A stretch of 64,000 bases of DNA from Bacillus sp. IITD106 (GCF_019459225.1 NZ_JAIAZY010000002.1:62001-126000); one strand, 5' to 3'. Counted from the first letter of the stretch, positions 27,591 to 36,795 are shown. Notes: a model not told the origin generated them from the sequence alone. Translations and numbers: made by a program.

Positions 27591-27926
27591 ATGAAAAAAT
27601 TCGCAGCATTCATCGCAACATGTATTCTTATTTATAGTGTGTATTATGATTTGACAATAGGAGTGATTCCTAGAGGCTCTGCCGAAACAGCTAAACTCGT
27701 TGATATTAATTCGATCCCAGTAGAGCAAGAACCTTTTACCAAAATTGAAATTAAACCTGGTGATACAGTTATTTCTATTATGGAAGAGCTGCAGCAAGGT
27801 CCTTTGCCTGTTCCGATAAGTCAAATTGTTTCAGATTTCGAGGACTTGAACAATGGAACGAAACCCGAGCAAATTCAAATCGGGAAAACGTATCAATTTC
27901 CTCTTTACCACGAACAAAATCGTTAA
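27591..27926 (+). CDS. yqfZ: YqfZ-like LysM-domain secreted/anchored protein
   Basis: 111 residues. N-terminal hydrophobic segment (about 4-20) as signal or anchor, then a single LysM-like fold: IEIKPGDTVISIMEELQ (about 52-68) to LNNGTKPEQIQIGKTYQFP. GAGGCGGGAG lies upstream of ATG. Same position as B. subtilis yqfZ, ahead of ispG. It could bind peptidoglycan. Confidence 0.75.
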   Translation: MKKFAAFIATCILIYSVYYDLTIGVIPRGSAETAKLVDINSIPVEQEPFTKIEIKPGDTVISIMEELQQGPLPVPISQIVSDFEDLNNGTKPEQIQIGKTYQFPLYHEQNR

Positions 27927-27940
27927 ATATAGCCAATCTG

Positions 27941-27970
27941 TTGTCAATTTCACACAAAAGTTGATACAAT
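27941..27970 (+). promoter_or_regulatory. SigA-type promoter of ispG
   Basis: TTGTCA (27941-27946), 18-nt spacer, TACAAT (27965-27970), then a leader of about 55 nt to the TTG start. Confidence 0.65.
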
Positions 27971-28033
27971 ATAAATGTATTTATAATCAATAGAGATAAT
28001 AAATCTCTATTTTTTTAAAGGAGAGAATTACCG

Positions 28034-29146
28034 TTGGGTGAAATTACACATCGTTCTAAAACGCGCCCGGTGAAAGTCGGTAACTTAACAATCGGGGGAA
28101 GCGATCAAGTTATAATCCAAAGTATGACGACAACTAAGACTCATGATGTTGATGCAACTGTACGTGAAATAGAGCGGTTAGAAGAAGCGGGCTGTCAAAT
28201 CGTAAGGGTTGCCTGTCCAGATGAAAGAGCAGCTAATGCGATTTCGGAAATCAAAAAAAGAATCAATATTCCACTTGTAGTTGATATACATTTCGATTAT
28301 CGTCTTGCCTTAAAAGCAATTGAAGGCGGAGCAGATAAAATCAGAATCAACCCAGGCAACATTGGTAAGCGTGAAAAGGTTGAAGAAGTCGTAAAAGCAG
28401 CAAAAGCAAAAGGCATTCCGATTCGAATTGGTGTCAATGCGGGAAGCCTTGAAAGACATATTGTTCAGAAATATGGGTATCCGACAGCTGATGGAATGGT
28501 TGAGAGTGCTTTACACCATATCCAAATTCTTGAAGATTTAGATTTTCATGATATTATCGTCTCCATGAAGGCATCAGATGTCCGTCTTGCGATTGAAGCA
28601 TATGAAAAAGCATCTCGAGCATTTGATTATCCACTTCATCTAGGCATTACCGAAAGCGGAACTTTATTTGCTGGCACAGTGAAAAGTGCTGCTGGACTCG
28701 GTGCTATACTGAGCATGGGCATCGGGAACACTTTAAGAATTTCACTAAGTGCCGACCCAGTCGAAGAAGTAAAAGTCGCCAGAGAATTATTGAAGTCTTT
28801 TGGACTTATTTCAAATGCGGCTACACTTGTTTCCTGCCCTACTTGCGGCAGAATTGAAATTGATTTGATCAAAATTGCCAATGAAGTAGAAGAATACATT
28901 CAAAATATTAAAGCACCTATCAAAGTATCTGTACTAGGCTGTGCGGTTAATGGACCAGGCGAAGCGCGCGAAGCAGATATCGGCATTGCGGGAGCACGCG
29001 GTGAAGGATTGCTATTTAAAAAAGGAAAGACCGTCAGAAAGGTTCCTGAAGCTACAATGGTCGAAGAGTTAAAGAAAGAAATCGACCTTATGGCAGAGGA
29101 ATACTTTAAAAAGCAAGAAGAAGAAAAGCAAAATATACCTAACTAA
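28034..29146 (+). CDS. ispG: 4-hydroxy-3-methylbut-2-enyl diphosphate synthase
   Basis: Fe-S enzyme of the MEP isoprenoid pathway, converting MEcPP to HMBPP. 370 residues. The [4Fe-4S] ligands are Cys in VSCPTCGR (about 268-275) and [10 protein letters not shown] (about 300-309, with a Glu ligand nearby). TTG 28034 follows AAAGGAGAG. ispH, the next enzyme of the pathway, lies 6.7 kb downstream in the same window. Confidence 0.96.
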   Translation: MGEITHRSKTRPVKVGNLTIGGSDQVIIQSMTTTKTHDVDATVREIERLEEAGCQIVRVACPDERAANAISEIKKRINIPLVVDIHFDYRLALKAIEGGADKIRINPGNIGKREKVEEVVKAAKAKGIPIRIGVNAGSLERHIVQKYGYPTADGMVESALHHIQILEDLDFHDIIVSMKASDVRLAIEAYEKASRAFDYPLHLGITESGTLFAGTVKSAAGLGAILSMGIGNTLRISLSADPVEEVKVARELLKSFGLISNAATLVSCPTCGRIEIDLIKIANEVEEYIQNIKAPIKVSVLGCAVNGPGEAREADIGIAGARGEGLLFKKGKTVRKVPEATMVEELKKEIDLMAEEYFKKQEEEKQNIPN

Positions 29147-29208
29147 TGATAAAAGGGGCTGTCCAGGGACGGCTCCTTTAACTTACATAAAGGAGCATGA
29201 ATTTTTAT

Positions 29209-29799
29209 ATGAAGAAAAGATTTGGAATTGATATCGATGGAACTGTAACCTGCCCCACGTCACTCATTCCTCATATCAATAAAGAGTTCAAATTAAATAT
29301 TACTTTAAATGATCTCACAGAATACGAGTTGACTGAATGCTTACAAGTTGAAAAAGAAAAATTTTATCAATGGTTTATTAAAAATGAACCCATTATGTAT
29401 GCAGAATCTCCGCTAGCAGATGGAGCAAAACCTGTTTTATCCAAATGGGTACATGAGCATGAATTATTTTTTATTAGTGCTAGAAGCCAAAACCTTTTTG
29501 AGGTGACAACAGCATGGTTTCATACCCATGAAATTGAGTACCATCATATTGAATTAATTGGTTCTCATGATAAAGTCGGCACTGCTAAAAAACATAAAAT
29601 TGATATCTTTTTTGAGGATAAGCATGATAATGCTGTAGATATTTCTGAAGAGCTTAATATTCCTGTTATCTTATTCGATACCCCGTACAACCGCAAACCT
29701 GCCCCAAAAAATGTCATTCGTGTGCACAGCTGGCAAGAAGCAAAAAATTGGGTAGAAAACTGGATTAAACTTGGAGATAAAATAAGAAGAGAAGCCTAG
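29209..29799 (+). CDS. yqfW: HAD-family nucleotidase-like protein YqfW
   Basis: 196 residues. HAD motif I FGIDIDGTVT (about 4-13) has the nucleophilic Asp, motif II is in FFISARSQ (about 86-93) and motif III/IV FFEDKHDNA (about 140-148). Related to 5'(3')-deoxyribonucleotidases; substrate unknown. Start uncertain: ATG 29209 fits the family N-terminus, while ATG 29197 lies only 2 nt from AAGGAG. Confidence 0.8.
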   Translation: MKKRFGIDIDGTVTCPTSLIPHINKEFKLNITLNDLTEYELTECLQVEKEKFYQWFIKNEPIMYAESPLADGAKPVLSKWVHEHELFFISARSQNLFEVTTAWFHTHEIEYHHIELIGSHDKVGTAKKHKIDIFFEDKHDNAVDISEELNIPVILFDTPYNRKPAPKNVIRVHSWQEAKNWVENWIKLGDKIRREA

Positions 29800-29825
29800 A
29801 TTTTAACTGATCAAGGCTTCTTTCT
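29791..29825 (+). terminator. Terminator of yqfW
   Basis: GAAGCCT (29791-29797) pairs with AGGCTTC (29814-29820) followed by TTTCTTTATT; the 5' arm includes the yqfW stop codon. Confidence 0.7.
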
Positions 29826-29919
29826 TTATTGTGTTCCACCTTTTGGCCCTTCAAGGTCTATGCCTCTGGATATTTATATATCTGTAGCCAGCAGTATCAC
29901 GTCTAACCTTCCTTTATCT

Positions 29920-30345
29920 TCATGCACTTACACTTTTCCTGCACTCAGGGCACTTTCCGTAAATTTCAAATTTATGATCCGCTACATCATAGTCTTTTAA
30001 ATCTTCGGTAACAAAGTCCATCGGGCATGCTTCAATCGCCTTTGTACTACCACAATCCATACATATGAAATGGTGATGGTGATCGTGAAGAGAACAAGTG
30101 TAACGAAAGTTTTTCTCACCTGATAATTCTGTCGATTCAAGAATGCCAAGCTGACTAAAGAGAGAGAGATTGCGATAAATGGTATCAAAACTAAGGCCAG
30201 GATATTCACCGCTCATCATTTCCAATAATTCTTTCGCTGTTAAATATTTGTCGCTTCTCGCAAAGATTTCAAGAATACGCTCACGTTTTCCAGTTACTTT
30301 ATACCCTTTATTTTTAACAATTTGAATCGCTTCATTAACGTTCAT
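29920..30345 (-). CDS. zur: Zinc uptake regulator Zur (Fur family)
   Basis: 141 residues. Winged-helix DNA-binding domain ([40 protein letters not shown], about 50-70), the His-rich segment [13 protein letters not shown] (about 87-99) and C-terminal CPEC give the structural zinc site. ATG 30345. It lies 4 nt after znuB, so the regulator is in the operon it should repress. Sits in znuC-znuB-zur. Could be Fur or PerR by family, but the context points to zinc. Confidence 0.88.
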   Translation of the reverse strand: MNVNEAIQIVKNKGYKVTGKRERILEIFARSDKYLTAKELLEMMSGEYPGLSFDTIYRNLSLFSQLGILESTELSGEKNFRYTCSLHDHHHHFICMDCGSTKAIEACPMDFVTEDLKDYDVADHKFEIYGKCPECRKSVSA

Positions 30346-30349
30346 TTCC

Positions 30350-31201
30350 TCAACTCACCTTTACTGGTTTTTGACCTTGATTACGTTTATATAAAATAAT
30401 CCCTAAAAGAATAAGAATCGAAATGATGACAATTGTCCCACCAGGAGCTAGATCTAAATAATAGGCACTCATTAATCCCCCAATGACTGAGACTTCTCCA
30501 AATAATATCGAAAACATAATTGTTTGTTTAAAGCCTCTTGCTATGCGCATACTAGCGGCAACCGGCAACGTCATAAGTGCTGAAACAAGTAATATTCCCA
30601 CGATGCGCATTGAAGCAGCAATCACCAATGCGATTAAGACCATAAATAATAAATGAATACTTTTTGCTGGAATCCCGGAAACTTTAGCATGCTCCTCGTC
30701 AAAGGATAAGAGGAATAGTTCTTTATATAAAAATAAGATGACTAATCCGACAAAGATGCTTATTCCAAAAATTACATATAAATCTACTCTGCTAACTGCA
30801 CTCACACTACCGAATAAATAGTTTAATAAGTCTGTATTGAACCCATCTGCAAGTGAAATAAAAATAACCCCAATGCCAATCCCGCCTGATAAAATGATTG
30901 GAATGGCCAATTCTTGATAATGCTTATATACCATTCTTAGTCTCTCTATTAATATAGAACCAAAAACTGAAAATCCCATCCCAAAATAGAGAGGATTCAT
31001 CCCAGCAAACATCATTGTTTTTTTGCTTAGAAATAAACTCGCTGCAATTCCTGCCAATGTTACATGACTTAAAGCGTCTGCAATTAAAGATAATCTTCTT
31101 ACAACGATAAATGTACCTAATAAAGGAGCGATAAATCCGATTAACAAACCTGTTAAAAAAGTATTCTGTAAAAATTCATATTGGAATATTGCTGAAATCA
31201 T
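30350..31201 (-). CDS. znuB: Zinc ABC transporter permease
   Basis: 283 residues, eight or nine membrane helices, ABC-3 family. The sequence [21 protein letters not shown] (about 31-51) is the typical motif. It overlaps znuC by 4 nt (31198-31201). Pairs with ZnuC. No substrate-binding lipoprotein gene (znuA) is in the window. Confidence 0.9.
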   Translation of the reverse strand: MISAIFQYEFLQNTFLTGLLIGFIAPLLGTFIVVRRLSLIADALSHVTLAGIAASLFLSKKTMMFAGMNPLYFGMGFSVFGSILIERLRMVYKHYQELAIPIILSGGIGIGVIFISLADGFNTDLLNYLFGSVSAVSRVDLYVIFGISIFVGLVILFLYKELFLLSFDEEHAKVSGIPAKSIHLLFMVLIALVIAASMRIVGILLVSALMTLPVAASMRIARGFKQTIMFSILFGEVSVIGGLMSAYYLDLAPGGTIVIISILILLGIILYKRNQGQKPVKVS

Positions 31202-31992
31202 CTAGTAGTACCACCTTCTTCAATATATGCATGCTCATGTTCATGGGAAATAAGGTGGACATCGTGTTGATAAATAGATGATAAATCATCCTTATTTAAT
31301 TGTTCAAAATCCTTTACATCACCATGGAAATGCAATTTTTTATTCAAGCATGCTACATGACTAACCTTATTTGTTATTGTTCCAATATCATGGGTAACGA
31401 GGATTAACGTAATCCCTCGTTCTTTATTTAATTTTTCCAGCATATAATAAAATGATTTGACATTTTCTTCATCTACACCCACTGTCGGTTCATCTAATAT
31501 GAGTACGTCAGGTTTGGACACAATAGCCCGTGCAATAAACACTCTCTGCTGCTGTCCCCCGGATAGCTCCCCAATATTTTTATTTGAAAAATGGCTCATA
31601 CCAACGGAGGCGATTGCTTCCTTAATTTCTCTTTGTTGTTCTTTTCCGATGAAATGAAAAAGTCCTAATTTACCTGTTAAACCGCTCGCGACAACTTCAA
31701 AGACTGTTGCAGGAAACCCACTATTAAATGAATTGGCTTTTTGCGAAACATAGCCAATCCTATCCCACTCCTTAAATTTTGTTTGAGGCTGCCCAAATAA
31801 TAACACTTCGCCATGCTGAGGTTTAATGAGCCCAAGAATAATTTTTAGAAGCGTTGACTTCCCTGACCCATTTGGACCAACTAGGCCTAAAAAGGCACCT
31901 TTTGGAACATTAAGATTAATATGTTCTAGGACATTTTCTCTTTCGTAGCGAAAATTCACATCTTTTATTTGAATAATAGTTTCATTAGTCAT
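31198..31992 (-). CDS. znuC: Zinc ABC transporter ATP-binding protein
   Basis: 264 residues. Walker A GPNGSGKST (about 39-47), Q-loop YVSQK, signature LSGGQQQR (about 141-148), Walker B VLILDEPTVGVD (about 163-174) and H-loop VTHD. The tail is His-rich (DVHLISHEHEHAYIEE), fitting a zinc transporter. ATG 31992 follows AAAGGAAG. First gene of the zinc operon, behind a promoter with a Zur-like dyad. Confidence 0.92.
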   Translation of the reverse strand: MTNETIIQIKDVNFRYERENVLEHINLNVPKGAFLGLVGPNGSGKSTLLKIILGLIKPQHGEVLLFGQPQTKFKEWDRIGYVSQKANSFNSGFPATVFEVVASGLTGKLGLFHFIGKEQQREIKEAIASVGMSHFSNKNIGELSGGQQQRVFIARAIVSKPDVLILDEPTVGVDEENVKSFYYMLEKLNKERGITLILVTHDIGTITNKVSHVACLNKKLHFHGDVKDFEQLNKDDLSSIYQHDVHLISHEHEHAYIEEGGTTR

Positions 31993-32008
31993 AAAAAACT
32001 TCCTTTAA

Positions 32009-32029
32009 AATAAGAATCATTCCGATTTG
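32009..32029 (-). promoter_or_regulatory. Zur-like operator of znuC-znuB-zur
   Basis: On the minus strand half-sites AAATCGGAAT and ATTCTTATTT flank a central G; 8 of 10 positions are dyad-symmetric. It resembles the Bacillus Zur consensus built on TCGTAAT-N-ATTACGA. It begins about 12 nt downstream of the -10, so a bound repressor would block initiation. Confidence 0.6.
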
Positions 32030-32040
32030 GTTCAATGAAA

Positions 32041-32069
32041 TTATACATAATTATTTTTTATTTGTAAAC
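32041..32069 (-). promoter_or_regulatory. SigA-type promoter of znuC-znuB-zur
   Basis: Minus strand TTTACA (32069-32064), exactly 17 nt, TATAAT (32046-32041). The Zur-like dyad follows directly. Confidence 0.75.
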
Positions 32070-32126
32070 GAAGGAGCACTAATGACAACCTTCCTACATA
32101 CATTTTTGAATAGGGGTGATTTCATC

Positions 32127-32381
32127 ATGAAATTTATTCAAAACATGATTAATATGAAAATAAATGTGATTACTTCAGAGGAGTTATTAAAATATGCAAG
32201 GCAGTATAATATTAATGTATCTAAAGCACAAGCAGAAAAAATAGCGGCATTTTTAAGAGGTAAAAATTTTGATATTTTTAATGATCGAACTAGATCTCAA
32301 ATCATCAGAGAAGTGGCAAAAATAGCGGGACCAACTACAGCGAAAGAAATTAATAAGCTATTTATTCAATTTACGAGATAG
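32127..32381 (+). CDS. yqfT: DUF2624 family protein YqfT
   Basis: 84 residues, soluble, helical and basic: MKFIQNMINMKINVITSEEL start. It matches DUF2624 (B. subtilis YqfT), normally beside nfo (yqfS). ATG 32127 is preferred (GGGGTGA upstream) over an ATG at 32082 that lies in the divergent promoter. Function unknown. Confidence 0.8.
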   Translation: MKFIQNMINMKINVITSEELLKYARQYNINVSKAQAEKIAAFLRGKNFDIFNDRTRSQIIREVAKIAGPTTAKEINKLFIQFTR

Positions 32382-32397
32382 GGGGATAGCAGAATAA

Positions 32398-32452
32398 AAG
32401 GCTGTCTATTTGTCGATTCATACATAAATAAAGACAAAAAATTGACAGCCTT
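32398..32452. terminator. Terminator hairpin downstream of yqfT
   Basis: AAGGCTGTC (32398-32406) pairs with GACAGCCTT (32444-32452); an inner TTTGTC/GACAAA pair extends it. It can serve yqfT and, on the other strand, nfo, but the MITE now separates nfo from it. Confidence 0.65.
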
Positions 32453-32471
32453 AACGATTTTTATTATTTAA

Positions 32472-32713
32472 GAGGATGTTTAAAAAGTCCGGTAAAAATG
32501 ACACTTCGAATTTCTTCGTTAGCTTGTTTCTCCGCTGCTCAAAACTGCGCCGCCTCGAAATTCCGACGTACAGGATGTACTAGTGCGGGCGATGCGACAG
32601 GACGTCGCAGCTTGAGCCCGCCGACGCACAGGACGTGCTAGTGTCGGCGTTGCTGACAGGACGTCAGCGTTTTTAGCCGACTTGGTCCTTTTTATCCTCC
32701 TTTTTGAACACGC
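32472..32713 (+). mobile_element. MITE-like element, copy 1 (124-nt core plus 118-nt structured insert)
   Basis: Starts GAGGATGTTTAAAAAG and ends CTTTTTGAACACGC, so the ends share the inverted repeat TGTTCAAAAAG (one mismatch in this copy). It is flanked by direct repeats TATTTAA at 32465-32471 and 32714-32720, a 7-bp target duplication. The core outside 32564-32681 matches copy 2 (49686-49839, opposite strand) at 122 of 124 positions. It has no open reading frame and must be moved in trans. It inserted at the end of nfo and supplies the last base of the present TAG stop. Confidence 0.85.
32564..32681 (+). repeat. Two tandem covarying hairpin units inside MITE copy 1
   Basis: Unit A 32564-32621 and unit B 32622-32681 have the same plan: CGAC, small hairpin, TAGT, outer stem enclosing a second hairpin. 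Small hairpins are GTACAGGATGTAC (A) and GCACAGGACGTGC (B). Outer stems are GCGGGC/GCCCGC (A) and GTCGGC/GCCGAC (B). Inner hairpins are GCGACAGGACGTCGC (A) and GCTGACAGGACGTCAGC (B). Stem bases differ between units but stay paired, while the loop AGGAC (or AGGAT) and closing AC/GT pairs are constant. Confidence 0.85.
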
Positions 32714-33615
32714 TATTTAACTAGTGTTCCCATGATTTCCTCACGTAGCTGTTCGTTGAACAAACCACTTCTTATCATCTCTATCTCATGCTTATAAGGT
32801 GCTTTTTTATTATTTTTATCTTCTCCCACATAAGGTGTTTCTAATATTTTTGGTATGTGTGATAATTGTGGGTGGTTAATAATATAGCTTAAAGCAGTAA
32901 ATCCAATATGACCAAATCCAATATTTTCGTGCCTATCTTTTTTCGCACCACGTTCATTTTTACTATCGTTAATATGAAGAACTTTGATTCGGTCAATTCC
33001 AATCACTTTATCAAATTCTTCAAGAACTCCATCAAAATCATTTACAATATCATATCCAGCATCGTGTGTATGGCAAGTATCAAAACAAATTGATAGCTTA
33101 TCATTATGATGAACCCCGTCAATTATGGAAGCAAGTTCTTCAAAAGATCTTCCACATTCAGACCCTTTGCCAGCCATTGTCTCAAGAGCAATTTGTACTT
33201 CTTCTTCTCCTGTTAAAACCTCGTTTAATCCTTCAATGATTTTTTTAATTCCTTTTTCAGCACCTTCCCCGACATGTGCGCCAGGGTGAAGAACAATTTG
33301 CTTAGAGCCGAGAGCAGCCGTTCTTTCAATTTCGGAACGAAGAAAGTCGACTCCTAATGCAAAAGTAGCAGGGTTAACTGTATTTCCAATATTAATAATA
33401 TAAGGGGCATGTACGATAATTTCGTCAATCCCATTTTCTTTCATATGAAGCTGTCCCGCTTCAATATTCAGTTCTTCAATTTTCTTTCTACGTGTATTTT
33501 GAGGAGCGCCAGTGTAAATCATGAATGTATTTGCACCATATGAAATGGCTTCCTCGCTCGCTGCTTGAAGCATTTTCTTTCCACTCATTGAGACGTGCGA
33601 ACCGATTTTTAACAT
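32713..33615 (-). CDS. nfo: Deoxyribonuclease IV (AP endonuclease)
   Basis: Cleaves DNA 5' of abasic sites in base-excision repair. 300 residues. Zinc ligands: His in [12 protein letters not shown] (about 69), His in LHPGAHVGE (about 109-115), Glu in [10 protein letters not shown] (about 145), Asp/His in [11 protein letters not shown] (about 178-186), His in [20 protein letters not shown] and Glu in [12 protein letters not shown] stop: its last base comes from the inserted MITE; before insertion it would have been TAA with the same protein. Confidence 0.96.
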   Translation of the reverse strand: MLKIGSHVSMSGKKMLQAASEEAISYGANTFMIYTGAPQNTRRKKIEELNIEAGQLHMKENGIDEIIVHAPYIINIGNTVNPATFALGVDFLRSEIERTAALGSKQIVLHPGAHVGEGAEKGIKKIIEGLNEVLTGEEEVQIALETMAGKGSECGRSFEELASIIDGVHHNDKLSICFDTCHTHDAGYDIVNDFDGVLEEFDKVIGIDRIKVLHINDSKNERGAKKDRHENIGFGHIGFTALSYIINHPQLSHIPKILETPYVGEDKNNKKAPYKHEIEMIRSGLFNEQLREEIMGTLVK

Positions 33616-33633
33616 GTTTTCCTCTCCAATCTA

Positions 33634-34947
33634 TTATTTTCTCTTATTTTTTATTTTTCTTTCCCGTCTTTTGATTTGCTCTCTTTGTTCTTGCATTTTC
33701 TTTTTATAGCCAGGCTTTACTTTTTGCGGTTTTCTAACAAGTTGTCTTGCCTTCACTTCCTCTTCTGTAACTATTTTCGTTCGGTTTTTTCGGCGATTGC
33801 GTTCTGTTATTTGAACCCAGTTGCCATTTTGAAGATCCAAATAAGAAAACTCAATTCCCATTTTATCTAAGCGGACAAGTGCATCTTCATCAGAAGGCTC
33901 ATAAATTGTAACTGCTAACCCTTTATTTCCAGCTCTTGCTGTCCGTCCTGTCCGATGAATATAAAAATCAAGGTCTCTAGGAAGTTCATAATTAATAATA
34001 TGACTGACGCCTTCTATATCAATTCCTCTTGCTGCAAGGTCAGTCGCAACAATATATTGAAATTCTAAATTTCTAATTTGTTTCATGACTCTTTTTCGTT
34101 CGCGTGGACTAATATCTCCATGCAGCCTACCTACTTTTAATCCACGTTCGAGCAGTTGATCAGCAACTTGGTCAGCCTGATCCTTTGTGTTAACAAAAAC
34201 AATCGCCAAATACGGATTATACGAACGTAATATATCCTCTAATAATTCTATTTTTTTCCTACTTTTTAAAGGTACTAATACATGCTCAATATTTTTAGCG
34301 GATAATTGTTGTGGTTCTACTTGTTCAAAAATAGGATTTTCCATATATTTTTTTAGAAAAGGTTTTAATTTTTCAGGAATTGTCGCGGAAAACACTAATA
34401 TTTGCAAATCCTTTGGCATTTTACTAGCAATTTGATCTACATCGTGAAGAAATCCCATATCAAGCATTAAATCTGCTTCATCTACTACTAACAAGGAAGC
34501 AGTATGAACAAACAAAGCCTGCTCATTAATAAGGTCATTAATCCGCCCTGGGGTGCCAACAACGACATGCGGCTGTTGCCTTAATTTCTCTATATCCCTT
34601 TTTTTGTCCGTTCCACCAATATAACATCTTGCTGAAATTTTGTTTTCTTCATTATGTTTTACAATTTTTAATATTTCTTGGTAAATTTGATTGGAAAGCT
34701 CTCTTGTAGGGGCCGTAATAACAGCCTGCACTTGCTGAATACTCGGATTAATTGATTCAAGCAATGGTAATAGATACGAATGAGTCTTTCCCGTTCCAGT
34801 TTGTGATTGTCCAATGGCACTTTCGCCTTTTAATATGACAGGTATTATTCTCTTCTGAATTTCTGTTGGACTGCGAAACCCTAGTTCATCAATCGCATTA
34901 TTAATAAAGGGTTTGAAATTATATTGAGTAAAATTATTGCTATTCAT
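33634..34947 (-). CDS. cshB: DEAD-box RNA helicase CshB
   Basis: 437 residues. Q motif FKPFINNAIDELGFRSPTEIQ, Walker A SQTGTGKTH (about 53-61), DEAD motif VVDEADLML (about 155-163), SAT, and the C-terminal helicase motif with HRTGRTARAGNKG. A basic tail (KRRERKIKNKRK) follows. ATG 34947 has AAGGAG 8 nt upstream; the GTG at 34956 overlaps that site. It unwinds RNA in cold adaptation and ribosome assembly, by family. Confidence 0.93.
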   Translation of the reverse strand: MNSNNFTQYNFKPFINNAIDELGFRSPTEIQKRIIPVILKGESAIGQSQTGTGKTHSYLLPLLESINPSIQQVQAVITAPTRELSNQIYQEILKIVKHNEENKISARCYIGGTDKKRDIEKLRQQPHVVVGTPGRINDLINEQALFVHTASLLVVDEADLMLDMGFLHDVDQIASKMPKDLQILVFSATIPEKLKPFLKKYMENPIFEQVEPQQLSAKNIEHVLVPLKSRKKIELLEDILRSYNPYLAIVFVNTKDQADQVADQLLERGLKVGRLHGDISPRERKRVMKQIRNLEFQYIVATDLAARGIDIEGVSHIINYELPRDLDFYIHRTGRTARAGNKGLAVTIYEPSDEDALVRLDKMGIEFSYLDLQNGNWVQITERNRRKNRTKIVTEEEVKARQLVRKPQKVKPGYKKKMQEQREQIKRRERKIKNKRK

Positions 34948-35133
34948 TTCTTTCACTCCTTCATAGAGGGAAGCCCTCCGAACTATTATAAACTATAAAG
35001 TTGACATGTACAATTGCACCAAATAAAGCATTTTTAGACATGCACCTGCTCATTCTATCCGAATAACGGCGAATAACCAAACTTTTACTTCATTCCTGCA
35101 TATTATATTCAGAGGAAGGGAGTGAGATTTATT

Positions 35134-35730
35134 ATGTTGGGTAATCGAATGCCTACCCCCCCAAGAGGAATGCCGATGTTCCGAGGTCCTTCTATGGGAG
35201 CGAATCCTTTCGGCAGAGGATTTGGAGGGCCGCCTCCGATGGGTCAAAATGCCGGTGGAGGCAATTTTTTGGCAAGACTATTTCAAAGACAGGCTGGAAA
35301 CATGGCTTCTGGAGCTCCACAGGCGGCTAACATGTTTTCTCGTGGAGTCGGTCAAACTTCATTTCTACAAAATTTAAATCCTCAATCTATAAATGGCTTC
35401 TTGACCAATACACAACAAGTTTTAAATACAGCTAGGCAAATTGGTCCTCTCGTTCAACAATACGGACCAATCGTCAGGAATCTCCCAGCGATGTGGAGAC
35501 TATATAAAGGTTTTAAAGATTTGCCTTCCGATGATTCAGCGGATTTTAAGGATACCAATTCAAAGTCAGAGGAAACCAAAAAAGAAGATCCTCCAAAAGA
35601 AAAAAAGGAAACAACAAAAAATACAACCGTGAAAGCATCCAAAACATTGGACGGACAAAAGAAAAGTGTAAATCAATCAACAACAAAAAGAAAAAAAGGA
35701 GAATCCGTTCCGAAGTTATATATTCCTTAA
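35134..35730 (+). CDS. yqfQ: YqfQ/VrrA-like Gly-Pro-Met-rich protein
   Basis: 198 residues. The low-complexity N-terminus (about 1-60) is rich in Gly, Pro, Met and Arg, a conserved middle (about 70-125) includes LQNLNPQSINGFLTNTQQVL and RQIGPLVQQYGPIVRNLP, and the tail is Lys/Glu/Thr-rich (EETKKEDPPKEKKE). It matches B. subtilis YqfQ and the VrrA family of variable-repeat proteins. ATG 35134 after GAAGGGAG. Function unclear; spore-associated by family inference. Confidence 0.78.
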   Translation: MLGNRMPTPPRGMPMFRGPSMGANPFGRGFGGPPPMGQNAGGGNFLARLFQRQAGNMASGAPQAANMFSRGVGQTSFLQNLNPQSINGFLTNTQQVLNTARQIGPLVQQYGPIVRNLPAMWRLYKGFKDLPSDDSADFKDTNSKSEETKKEDPPKEKKETTKNTTVKASKTLDGQKKSVNQSTTKRKKGESVPKLYIP

Positions 35731-35751
35731 TATCATTAAATCCTCCATACA

Positions 35752-35780
35752 TTGGCTTTTTTACAGATGTCCTATATAAT
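35752..35780 (+). promoter_or_regulatory. SigA-type promoter of ispH
   Basis: TTGGCT (35752-35757), 17-nt spacer, TATAAT (35775-35780), 52 nt before the ATG. Confidence 0.65.
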
Positions 35781-35832
35781 AAAATATGAGTTCAATAGAT
35801 TAAGGCTTTTGCCTCTAGTCAGGAGGATTTAC

Positions 35833-36789
35833 ATGAAACTTATTAAAATATCACCAAGAGGTTATTGTTACGGAGTAGTAGATGCAATGGTCATTGCGCG
35901 CAATGCCGCTTTAGATAAAACGTTGCCGCGTCCGATATATATACTGGGGATGATTGTTCATAATAAACATGTTACAGATGCCTTCGAGGAAGATGGCATC
36001 ATTACATTAGACGGTCCGAACCGTAAAGAGATATTAGAAAAGGTAGATAGTGGGACGGTTATTTTTACTGCCCATGGGGTCTCACCTGAGGTTAGAGAGC
36101 TTGCTAAGAAAAAAGGACTTGTGACGATTGACGCTACATGTCCGGATGTTACACGGACGCATGATCTTATAAGAGAAAAAGAGAAAGAAGGCTATGATGT
36201 CATATACATTGGCAAAAAAGGGCATCCCGAGCCTGAAGGAGCAGTTGGAGTTGCCCCACATGTTGTCCATCTTGTTGAAACGATGGATGATGTTGAGGAA
36301 CTACAAGTGAATAACGACAAAATTATTGTTACAAACCAAACAACAATGAGCCAATGGGATGTTCAGGCAATTATGGAAAGAGTAAAAGAAAAATATCCTC
36401 ATGCTGAAAAACATAAAGAAATTTGCCTTGCTACGCAAGTTCGCCAAGAGGCTGTTGCGGAACAAGCAGGTGAAGCGGACGTACTTATTGTCGTTGGTGA
36501 TCCAATGAGCAATAATTCGAATCGCCTTGCTCAAGTCTCAAAAGAAATTGCAGGGACGAAAGCTTACCGTGTTGGTGATGTCACGGAAATTGAAATTGAT
36601 TGGATAAAAAATGCTAATACAGTAGCTGTTACTGCAGGTGCTTCCACTCCTACTCCGATTGTGAGAGAAGTCATTACTTTTATTGAACAATTTAATCCGT
36701 TCGATGAATCAACCTGGGTAAGAGAAAACAATGTGCCTCTGAGCAAAATTTTACCTAAAGTTAGAAATCCAAAATTAACAGCTAAATAG
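35833..36789 (+). CDS. ispH: 4-hydroxy-3-methylbut-2-enyl diphosphate reductase
   Basis: Last enzyme of the MEP pathway, reducing HMBPP to IPP and DMAPP. 318 residues. Three Cys ligands of the Fe-S cluster: RGYCYGV (about 13), DATCPDV (about 99) and EICLATQ (about 198). The EEDG and TNQTTMS motifs are present. ATG 35833 has AGGAGG 6 nt upstream; a longer frame to 35752 overlaps the promoter and is rejected. Confidence 0.96.
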   Translation: MKLIKISPRGYCYGVVDAMVIARNAALDKTLPRPIYILGMIVHNKHVTDAFEEDGIITLDGPNRKEILEKVDSGTVIFTAHGVSPEVRELAKKKGLVTIDATCPDVTRTHDLIREKEKEGYDVIYIGKKGHPEPEGAVGVAPHVVHLVETMDDVEELQVNNDKIIVTNQTTMSQWDVQAIMERVKEKYPHAEKHKEICLATQVRQEAVAEQAGEADVLIVVGDPMSNNSNRLAQVSKEIAGTKAYRVGDVTEIEIDWIKNANTVAVTAGASTPTPIVREVITFIEQFNPFDESTWVRENNVPLSKILPKVRNPKLTAK

Positions 36790-36795
36790 CAATAA

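Noticed and set aside
32564-32681. Repeat hairpins as a CRISPR array
   Set aside because: Units are adjacent with no spacers between identical repeats; stems vary and only loops are constant.
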